Shown here piece by piece: positions 8,527 to 14,957 of a stretch of 32,361 nucleotides of DNA. Origin of the DNA: Streptomyces mesophilus (lineage in GTDB: Bacteria; Actinomycetota; Actinomycetes; Streptomycetales; Streptomycetaceae); contig NZ_JAAKZW010000077.1 in assembly GCF_011044995.1 (NCBI RefSeq), forward strand, positions 1 to 32,361, read 5' to 3'. A program made the translations under genes and the position numbers. How positions within the stretch are numbered: the first letter of the stretch is position 1; each line of letters starts with the position of its first letter. The notes under the pieces were generated by a model. It was not told the DNA's origin. It saw only the letters and a list, made by a program, of their open reading frames with translations, and did not search any database.

Positions 8527-8613
8527 TCAGAACATCGGGTAGATGGAGGCGTCGTTCTTCGGCTTCGGCTTGCGGCCGAGCAGCTTGTTGATCAGGTTGC
8601 GCAGGACGGTCAT
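8527..8613 (-). CDS. 28-residue conserved-looking peptide upstream of the HDO
   Basis: An ATG-started frame of 28 codons plus TGA lies between the SGNH hydrolase (57 bp upstream) and the HDO gene (72 bp downstream) on the same strand. It begins MTVLRNLINKLLGRK, an amphipathic basic helix, continues PKPKND and ends ASIYPMF. A purine stretch GAAAGG about 11 bases upstream may serve as ribosome site. From memory, DUF5989/SxtK-type proteins beside carbamoyltransferases are about 50 residues with a membrane helix and a C-terminal FIYTLF-like end, so the IYPMF end may be the retained tail of that family without the membrane helix. Alternatively it is a ribosomal-peptide precursor or a chance frame. 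Third codon positions are mostly G/C, as in real genes here. Confidence 0.6.
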   Translation of the reverse strand: MTVLRNLINKLLGRKPKPKNDASIYPMF

Positions 8614-8670
8614 CGGGCCGTGCCTTTCGGGGAGTTCGGATGCGATACGGGGATCAGCGGGCGGCGCCGG

Positions 8671-9705
8671 TCAGGAGAGCTCGAGCTCCTTGGCGAGCAG
8701 GCCCGCGACCAGGTCGTGGCCCTCGTCGGTGAAGTGGATGCGGTCGACGAACAGCCAGTCGTCCTTGCCGATCGCGTCGGCGATGACCGGGTTGATGTCG
8801 AGGTAGCGCACGCCCATGCGCTCGCAGCCGGCCTGGAGTTCCTTGGAGTAGGTCTCGCGGGCGGACATGGACGAGATGTCGCCGTACACCTCGCCGAAGT
8901 TCGAGATCTGGTCGAGCTCGTCGAAGATCAGCTTCTCCTGCGGTGCGGGTGTCTCACGGACCCAGGTGGCCAGCGGCTGCAGGACGAAGGTCAGCTTCGC
9001 GCCCATGCCTTCGGCGAGCAGCCGCCAGGAGTCGAGGTGGCGCAGGGTCAGCTCGGAGGCGAGGTCGATCTGCTCGGCGAGCTCGGGCACCCGCAGGTCC
9101 TGCCCGGCGGGCTCTGCGGCTTCCTTCTTGCGGCCGCCGAACAGGCCACGGCCTGCCGACGCCTTGCGGTTGCGGGCGCGGAGCTCCTCCATCTGCCCCG
9201 AGAAGTCATTGCAGTTGAAGAAGGCACCGCTGTCGCCGCGCACCGAGGCGGGCAGCCGGCTCAGGCCCAGGTTGTTGAAGCCGGAGAACAGCACGATCTC
9301 GTCGACCTGCGGCAGCAGATGCCGGTAGAGGGTGAAGAGCAGCAGTTCCTGGGTCGAGTTGTGGCTGCGTCCGCCGAAGTTGAGCCAGGGCAGCGACGGC
9401 GCGTGCTTGCTCCACAGGTACGAGGACAGCGTGTCGCCGTCGGTGCTCGCGCCGATGCCGAAGGCCGTGGAGCTGCCCGCGAGCAGCCGTACCGGACCGT
9501 CGGGCCCCGGGCCGCCGACCGAGGCCTTCTGCCCGTCCGGGCCCTCGGAGACGCGGAAGCCGAGCCGGTCGGTGTTGACCACGTCGGAGCGGTGGCCGGC
9601 GGCGTGGAAGTACATCAGATACGGCATCCAGCGGATGTCTCCGCGGTCGTCGAACTTCTCGGCGTACTGCAGCATCTGCGGGGTGAGCGTGGCGCGGTGG
9701 GACAT
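8671..9705 (-). CDS. SGNH/GDSL-family hydrolase
   Basis: A 344-residue cytoplasmic-looking esterase/acyltransferase fold with no signal peptide. The SGNH blocks are visible: block I LLAGSSTAFGIGAS with probable nucleophile S79, block III SGFNN with N144 (family GxND), and block V DRIHFTDEGH with D321 and H324. SGNH proteins of this kind are often found beside NodU-type carbamoyltransferases and SxtJ/SxtK-like small proteins, and I place it in that module by context. The open frame runs further upstream into the PLP gene, but ATG at 9703-9705 has AGGAG about 8 bases before it and starts the conserved region (MSHRATLTPQMLQYAEKFDD). A 56-bp gap separates it from the PLP gene. Whether it hydrolyses or transfers an acyl or carbamoyl group is unknown. 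Confidence 0.88.
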   Translation of the reverse strand: MSHRATLTPQMLQYAEKFDDRGDIRWMPYLMYFHAAGHRSDVVNTDRLGFRVSEGPDGQKASVGGPGPDGPVRLLAGSSTAFGIGASTDGDTLSSYLWSKHAPSLPWLNFGGRSHNSTQELLLFTLYRHLLPQVDEIVLFSGFNNLGLSRLPASVRGDSGAFFNCNDFSGQMEELRARNRKASAGRGLFGGRKKEAAEPAGQDLRVPELAEQIDLASELTLRHLDSWRLLAEGMGAKLTFVLQPLATWVRETPAPQEKLIFDELDQISNFGEVYGDISSMSARETYSKELQAGCERMGVRYLDINPVIADAIGKDDWLFVDRIHFTDEGHDLVAGLLAKELELS

Positions 9706-9761
9706 GGGTCGGTAACTCCTGCTGAGGAAAGGTGAGTTGAGGGAGGGGGGAACGCTGCCGG

Positions 9762-10937
9762 TCAGCCCAGTGCCTGGGCAAAGTCGGCCGTCAGGTCGTC
9801 CAGGTGCTCGAGACCGACGGCGATACGGACCGTTCCCTCCGTGATGCCGATGGCGCGCAGCCCGTCGGCGTCCATGGAGCGGTGCGAGGTGGCGGACGGC
9901 TGCTGGACGAGCGTCTTGAAACCGCCGAGGGAGACCGCGCGGTCGACGAGCCGCAGGCGCCGGGTGAACTCCAGCGTCTCCTTGCGGCCGCCGGCCACGT
10001 CGATGGCGAGGACCCCGCCGTAGCCGTTCGGCAGCAGGCGCTTCGCCAGCTCGAAGGCGGGGTGGTCGGGCAGTCCCGGCCAGTGCACCTTCTCCACGCC
10101 CAGGTGCCGGGAGAGGAAGTGCGCGAGCCCGTCGGCGTTCTCGTGGTGGCGCTGCATCCGCAGCCCCAGGGTGGCGAGACCGCGCAGGGTCAGCCAGGCG
10201 GCGAACGGGTCGGCGATCGTGCCGGTCTCCAGGGAGCGCGACCACACCTTGCGGTGCAGGTCGGCGTCGGCGAAGGAGGCGATGCCGCCGAGCACGTCGC
10301 AGTGGCCCGACAGGTACTTGGTGGAGGAGTGGATCACCACGTCCGCGCCCATCGACAGCGGGCGGCAACCGAGCGGCGAGGCAAAGGTGTTGTCGACGAT
10401 GCCGACCAGCCCGGCGGCCCGGCCCGCGGCGAAGAACGCCGGCAGATCGGTGACCTGCGCGGTGGGGTTGGAGAGCGTCTCCAGGTAGAGCACCTTGGTC
10501 GAGGGCCGCAGGGCCGCGGTGACCTCGGCGGGGTCCCGGCCGTCGACATAGGTGACCTCGACGCCGTAGCGGGCGGCGAGATCCTTCAGGAGGGCGAACG
10601 TGCCGCCGTAGAGGTGCTTCTGGACGATGATGTGGTCGCCGCTGCCGAGCAGCGTGTGCAGCACGGTGTGGATGGCGCCCATGCCGCTGGAGGTGGCGAG
10701 GCTGGCCGCCGCGCCCTCCAGGGCGGAGAGCGCGTCCTCCAGGGTCCGCACCGTGGGGTTGGAGTTGCGGAGGTAGGCGAACGACTCGGGGCGGTTGATG
10801 GCCTCGGCCAGTTCCTCCGGGTTGTCGTAGCCGAAGTTGGCGGTCTGGTAGAGCGGCGTGTTCAGCGGGCGCGCTCCGCCTAGATCCGGGACCCCTACGT
10901 GGATCGCCCGGGTCTCCGGGTGCAGCTGGTTCGGCAC
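9762..10937 (-). CDS. Cys/Met-metabolism PLP-dependent enzyme (cystathionine gamma-lyase/synthase type)
   Basis: A 391-residue fold-type I PLP enzyme of the trans-sulfuration family. Seen directly: the substrate loop LNTPLYQTANF, LRNSNPTVRTLEDALSALEG, Y110 (KHLYGGT), D182 (VDNTFASPLG) and the PLP lysine K207 in SSTKYLSGH. Family members catalyse beta- or gamma-elimination or replacement on cystathionine, homocysteine, methionine or O-acyl-homoserine, and the sequence alone does not decide which. The GTG at 10935-10937 has GAGAGGGAAG upstream and gives the normal length; the long upstream extension of the frame has no family character. It is the first gene of the minus-strand run reaching carB, and diverges from the oxidoreductase. 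In this setting it may make or cleave a sulfur amino acid intermediate. Confidence 0.9.
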   Translation of the reverse strand: MPNQLHPETRAIHVGVPDLGGARPLNTPLYQTANFGYDNPEELAEAINRPESFAYLRNSNPTVRTLEDALSALEGAAASLATSSGMGAIHTVLHTLLGSGDHIIVQKHLYGGTFALLKDLAARYGVEVTYVDGRDPAEVTAALRPSTKVLYLETLSNPTAQVTDLPAFFAAGRAAGLVGIVDNTFASPLGCRPLSMGADVVIHSSTKYLSGHCDVLGGIASFADADLHRKVWSRSLETGTIADPFAAWLTLRGLATLGLRMQRHHENADGLAHFLSRHLGVEKVHWPGLPDHPAFELAKRLLPNGYGGVLAIDVAGGRKETLEFTRRLRLVDRAVSLGGFKTLVQQPSATSHRSMDADGLRAIGITEGTVRIAVGLEHLDDLTADFAQALG

Positions 10938-10991
10938 GGCTTCCCTCTCGCGGATACGGCCCCTGGCTCCAAGCGGCCGGGGCGGTGTGAG

Positions 10992-11022
10992 TCGGTGTTG
11001 CTGGGTGTGGATCGGTGTTGCT
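10992..11022. promoter_or_regulatory. Direct repeat TCGGTGTTGCT, 20-bp spacing
   Basis: TCGGTGTTGCT occurs at 10992-11002 and 11012-11022, two DNA turns apart, 55-85 bp upstream of the PLP enzyme start. The same-face spacing suits a dimeric regulator. It may also be a chance repeat in G-rich spacer. Confidence 0.4.
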
Positions 11023-11069
11023 CGGTGGCGACGTGATCCAGACTCACCTGCCGCGAAGGGCTTGTCACC

Positions 11070-11119
11070 GGTCATCGGGTGCCATGAACAGGCCCGGCAC
11101 AGGTGTGCCACCGATGACC
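11070..11119. promoter_or_regulatory. Nested inverted repeat with alternative stems
   Basis: GGTCATCGG (11070-11078) and CCGATGACC (11111-11119) form a perfect 9-bp stem. Inside, GTGCC (11079-11083) can pair with GGCAC (11096-11100), or that GGCAC can pair with GTGCC at 11105-11109. The two inner pairings exclude each other. It lies about 150 bp before the oxidoreductase start. It could be an operator or an RNA switch; it does not match a riboswitch class I recognise. Confidence 0.45.
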
Positions 11120-11270
11120 CCCGGATCTCCGAAAACACCAGCTCACAGGGGGTGCTTGGCACCTCCGTGCCGGTGCACATCCATGCCGCACGCCACGCGG
11201 GACACCGCCCGGCCGCGCGGTGCAGGATGGCCGCCCGTCGCATCCGTATGCCGAGGAGGGCCGCAGGCCG

Positions 11271-12254
11271 ATGAACAACCCCGTACCGCTGAACGACCAC
11301 GCTCCGATACGGCAGTTGGTGGTGGTCGACGCCCGCAGGGAGGCCGAAGGAGTCCTGGCGCTCACGCTGGCGGACCCGGCCGGCGCACCGCTGCCCGCCT
11401 GGGAACCGGGTGCGCATGTCGATGTCGTCCTGCCGTCGGGCCTGGTCCGCTCGTACTCGCTGTGCGGCAGCCCGCGGGACCGCGGCGCGTACCGGATCGC
11501 GGTGCTGCTGACCCCGGACAGCCGGGGCGGGTCGGCCGAGCTGCACCGAGTGGGCGTCGTGGGACAGGACGTGAGCGTGCGCGGACCGCGCAACCACTTC
11601 CCGCTGGTGTCGGCCCCCGCGTACCTGTTCCTCGCGGGCGGTATCGGCATCACTCCGCTGCTCCCCATGCTGCGGCAGCTCGCCGCCGATCCGGCCGCTC
11701 CGCGCTGGTCGCTCCTGTACGGGGGCCGGTCGCTGAGCAGCATGGCCTTCCGGGACGAACTCGCCGCCCTGCCCGGGGGCGAGGTGACCCTGTGGCCGCA
11801 GGACACCCACGGGCTGCCCGATCCGGACCGGCTGCTTGCCGATCTGCCCGCGTCGGCGGCCGTCTACTGCTGCGGCCCCGAGGGGCTGTTGCAGGCGGTG
11901 CAGACCTCCGCCGAGCGCCGACTGCCGTCGGGGGCCCTGCACACGGAAAGGTTCAGGGCCCCCGCCGAGGAAGGCCCGGTCACCGGCGGCGCGTTCGAGG
12001 TGGAGCTGCGGCGCACGGGCGTCAGCCTGCGCGTTCCCGTCGACCGGACCCTGCTCGACGTGGTGCGCGAGGCGGTGCCGGGTGTGCCGTTCTCCTGCGA
12101 GGAGGGCATGTGCGGCACCTGCGAGACCAAGGTGCTCGACGGGACGCCTGACCACCGGGACATGCTCCTGAGCGATGCCGAGCGTGCGGCGGGCAGCACG
12201 ATGATGATCTGCGTGGGGCGCTCGGTGACGCCTCGTCTCGCGCTGGATCTGTAG
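11271..12254 (+). CDS. PDR/VanB-type ferredoxin oxidoreductase
   Basis: A 327-residue phthalate dioxygenase reductase-like protein that moves electrons from NAD(P)H through a flavin to a plant-type [2Fe-2S] centre. The order is FMN/FAD barrel (about 10-105, flavin motif RSYSL), NAD domain (about 115-225, GGIGITPLLPML and the CCGPEG end motif) and C-terminal ferredoxin domain. Cluster cysteines are C276, C281, C284 and C314 (CX4CX2CX29C). ATG at 11271 follows GAGGAGGG and starts the family region; an ATG 51 bp upstream has no ribosome site. The usual partner, a Rieske oxygenase such as VanA, is absent from the window. The divergent neighbour locus has a diiron oxidase that needs electrons, so I infer it may serve that enzyme. 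Confidence 0.92.
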   Translation: MNNPVPLNDHAPIRQLVVVDARREAEGVLALTLADPAGAPLPAWEPGAHVDVVLPSGLVRSYSLCGSPRDRGAYRIAVLLTPDSRGGSAELHRVGVVGQDVSVRGPRNHFPLVSAPAYLFLAGGIGITPLLPMLRQLAADPAAPRWSLLYGGRSLSSMAFRDELAALPGGEVTLWPQDTHGLPDPDRLLADLPASAAVYCCGPEGLLQAVQTSAERRLPSGALHTERFRAPAEEGPVTGGAFEVELRRTGVSLRVPVDRTLLDVVREAVPGVPFSCEEGMCGTCETKVLDGTPDHRDMLLSDAERAAGSTMMICVGRSVTPRLALDL

Positions 12255-12306
12255 GCGTTCGGGAGGGGCTCGGGAGGCGTTCGGGAGGCGTTCGGGAGGC
12301 GTTCGG
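12254..12306. repeat. Tandem 11-bp GGCGTTCGGGA repeat
   Basis: About five units of GGCGTTCGGGA, one of them diverged, begin at the last base of the oxidoreductase stop codon. They cannot form a hairpin with each other and look like a slippage expansion. Confidence 0.75.
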
Positions 12307-12416
12307 CTGCGGGTCCCCAGCCTCCTCAGGTCCCTCCCCCAGGTCCGGTAATGCCCGAGTAACAAGCGCTCTTTAGCGTCCGGGCTCCCCCGTACCGTCC
12401 CTGGAGGAGCGCCTCA

Positions 12417-14957
12417 ATGCACCTGCCAAGACCGTCCTGGCGCAGTCGTGCCACCTGGACGGCGGTCTCGCTGTCGTCGGCGGCCGCCCTGTTGTTCAGC
12501 CCCCTGCCCGCCCTGGCCGACGACGCGCGGCCCGTGGAGGGCCCCAAGGTCGACGCCGCGCTGGCGGGCGCCGTGGAGGACGGCGGCGAGGCCGCCTTCT
12601 TCGTCGTACTCGATGATCAGGCCGATCTGTCCGCCGCCCGCGGCGAGAAGTCCCACGGCGCGCGGGCGAAGGCCGCGTACGGCGCGCTGCGCGAGCACGC
12701 ACGGGACAACCAGCGGTCCCTGACCGCCTTTCTCGACAAGGAGAAGGTGGGGCACCAGGACTTCTGGATCGCCGATGTCGTACGGGTCGAGGGCGACGCG
12801 GAGCTCGTGGCGAAGCTCGCCGCGCGGTCCGATGTCGCCGGGCTCGTCAAGGAGCGGCGGTACGAGCTCGACGAGATCGAGCAGGCCGGGCCCGCCGACA
12901 CCGTCGCGGCGGCCGAGGACGCCGCGCCCGAGTGGGGCATCGCCGACGTCAAGGCCGATCAGGTGTGGGAGCAGTACGACAACCGCGGTGAGGGCATCGT
13001 CATCGCGAACGTCGACTCCGGTGTGCAGTTCGACCACCCGGATCTGGTCGCCAACTACCGCGGCAACAAGGGCGACGGCACCTTCGCGCACGACTACAAC
13101 TGGTACGACCCGAGTGGGCAGTGCCCCACGAGCGGTGTCCCCTGCGACAACAACGGGCACGGCACGCACACCATGGGCACGATGGTCGGCGCGAACGGCA
13201 TCGGTGTCGCGCCGGGGGCCAAGTGGATCGCCGCCAAGGGGTGCGAGTCGAGCAGCTGTTCCGACACCTCGCTGCTCGCGGCCGGTCAGTGGATCCTGGC
13301 GCCGACCGACAGCAACGGGCTGAACCCGAAGCCCGAGCTGGCGCCGAACATCGTCAACAACTCCTGGGGCGGCGGTCACACGACCTTCTACCAGGACATC
13401 GTCGAGGCCTGGAACGCCGCCGGGATCTTCGAGGCGTTCGCCGCGGGCAACAAGGGCAACGGCACGACCTGCTCCACCAGTGAGGCCCCGGGATCGCAGG
13501 CGCCCTCCTACGGTGTCGGCGCCTACGACAGCAGCGGGAAGATCGCGAACTTCTCCGGGTTCGGTCCGTCCCGGGTCGACGGCTCGATGAAGCCGAACAT
13601 CGCCGCGCCCGGTGTCGACATCCGTTCCACCTGGCCCGGTTCGGCGTACAACACCATCAACGGTACGTCGATGGCGACCCCGCACGTCGCCGGCGCCACC
13701 GCCCTGCTGTGGTCGTCGGCCCCTTCGCTGATCGGTGACATCGATGCCACCCGCGCCTTCCTGAACCAGGGCGCGCGCAACGTGGACGACACCCACTGCG
13801 GCGGCACCGCCGAGGCCAACAACGTCTGGGGCGAGGGCAAGCTCGACATCCTCGCCTCCGTCGACAAGGCCCCGCACACCGCCGTCACCGTGTCCGGCAA
13901 GGTCACCGACAAGGCGACCGGCGCCGCCCTGCCCGGCATCGACGTCAAGGTCACCGGTGCCACGACCGGCACCCGCATCGTCAGCACCGGCTCCGACGGT
14001 TCGTACCGGGTGCCGATGGACCCGGGCACGTACGACTTCGCGCTCAGCGGTTACGGATACGCCCCCAAGCAGCTGACCGGGGTCGAACTGACCGCCGGGC
14101 AGCCGCTGGTGCAGGACATCGCCCTGGACGCGGTCGCGAGCCACTCCGTCACCGGCACCGTGCTCGACGTGACCGGCAAGCCCCTCGCGAAGGCGACCGT
14201 CGAGGTCACCGGGATCCCGGTGGACGCGGTCCGCACGGGCACGGACGGCACGTTCACGCTGCCGAAGGTCGCCGAGGGCGCCTACACGCTGACCGTGACA
14301 CCCACCGAGCCGGTGCTCTGCAACGGCATCGCGCGCACGCCCCTGACCGTCGACGGCGCCGAGACCCGTACGGTCCGGCTGCCCGCGCGCACCGACCGGT
14401 ACGGCAACAGCTGCACCCCGGCCACGTACTCCTGGATCAAGGGCGCCACCGCCGTCCCGCTGAGCGGGGACGAGGACGCGAAGACGCTCCAACTGCCCTT
14501 CCCCGTCCGCCTGTACGGGGTCGAGTACTCCAGCGCGTCCGTCACCACCAACGGGCTGGTCAACTTCCTCCAGCCGCGCCTCGGTGACTACATCAACACC
14601 GCGCTGCCCGCGGCCGAGGAGCCGAACGGCATCGTCGCCCCGTTCTGGGACGACCTGACCCTCGACCGCAGGTCCAGCGTGCAGACGGCCACGACCGGGA
14701 AGGCCGGCGGCCGCAAGTTCGCGGTCGTCTGGAACCAGGCCCTGCTCGTGTCCGACAACAGCCGCGTCACCTTCGAGGCGGTCTTCGACGAGGCCACCGG
14801 TGACGTGACCTTCCAGTACCAGTCCGTGCCGGGCGCCGGTTCGGGCGCCACCGTCGGCATCGAGGACCAGAGCGGTACCGACGCCCTCCAGTACTCGTTC
14901 GAGCAGGCCGTCCTCGGCAACGGTTCGGCGATCCGCATCATGCAGGGAGCCAAGTGA
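12417..14957 (+). CDS. Secreted subtilisin-family (S8) serine protease
   Basis: An 846-residue exported protease. Signal peptide with likely cleavage after PALA (residue 34), then an I9-like inhibitor propeptide (about 55-150). The S8 catalytic domain (about 170-480) has D200 (NVDSGVQ), H248 (NNGHGTH), oxyanion N314 (NNSWGG) and S418 (INGTSMATPHVAG). Two carboxypeptidase-regulatory/transthyretin-like beta domains follow (about 490-570 and 575-655), then a C-terminal beta-rich domain with VTTNGLVNF. This resembles bacillopeptidase F-type enzymes. GGAGGAG lies 8 bases before the ATG; TAGCGT at 12374-12379 is a possible -10 box. The stop TGA shares a base with the ATG of the next gene, so both are translated together. 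Cysteine pairs in the catalytic domain may form disulfides. Confidence 0.95.
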   Translation: MHLPRPSWRSRATWTAVSLSSAAALLFSPLPALADDARPVEGPKVDAALAGAVEDGGEAAFFVVLDDQADLSAARGEKSHGARAKAAYGALREHARDNQRSLTAFLDKEKVGHQDFWIADVVRVEGDAELVAKLAARSDVAGLVKERRYELDEIEQAGPADTVAAAEDAAPEWGIADVKADQVWEQYDNRGEGIVIANVDSGVQFDHPDLVANYRGNKGDGTFAHDYNWYDPSGQCPTSGVPCDNNGHGTHTMGTMVGANGIGVAPGAKWIAAKGCESSSCSDTSLLAAGQWILAPTDSNGLNPKPELAPNIVNNSWGGGHTTFYQDIVEAWNAAGIFEAFAAGNKGNGTTCSTSEAPGSQAPSYGVGAYDSSGKIANFSGFGPSRVDGSMKPNIAAPGVDIRSTWPGSAYNTINGTSMATPHVAGATALLWSSAPSLIGDIDATRAFLNQGARNVDDTHCGGTAEANNVWGEGKLDILASVDKAPHTAVTVSGKVTDKATGAALPGIDVKVTGATTGTRIVSTGSDGSYRVPMDPGTYDFALSGYGYAPKQLTGVELTAGQPLVQDIALDAVASHSVTGTVLDVTGKPLAKATVEVTGIPVDAVRTGTDGTFTLPKVAEGAYTLTVTPTEPVLCNGIARTPLTVDGAETRTVRLPARTDRYGNSCTPATYSWIKGATAVPLSGDEDAKTLQLPFPVRLYGVEYSSASVTTNGLVNFLQPRLGDYINTALPAAEEPNGIVAPFWDDLTLDRRSSVQTATTGKAGGRKFAVVWNQALLVSDNSRVTFEAVFDEATGDVTFQYQSVPGAGSGATVGIEDQSGTDALQYSFEQAVLGNGSAIRIMQGAK

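Larger units (their letters stand above)
10938..11270. other. Divergent intergenic region
   Basis: These 333 bp separate the PLP enzyme gene from the oxidoreductase gene. No convincing coding frame was seen. It holds two copies of TCGGTGTTGCT near the PLP gene and a nested inverted repeat further right, both listed separately. It presumably contains both promoters, but I could not pick clear -10/-35 boxes. Confidence 0.75.

Noticed and set aside
9706..10368. N-terminal extension of the SGNH hydrolase frame
   Set aside because: It lies inside the PLP enzyme gene in another frame, lacks family character, and a good ribosome site precedes the ATG at 9705.
11070..11119. SAM-type riboswitch before the sulfur-amino-acid enzyme
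   Set aside because: The GGTCAT...ATGACC ends recalled the SAM-IV class, but the element is only 50 nt and lacks the expected GGCAACC core; kept as an unidentified structure.
12254..12306. CRISPR-like repeat array
   Set aside because: The 11-bp units are directly abutting with no spacers, so this is a simple tandem repeat.
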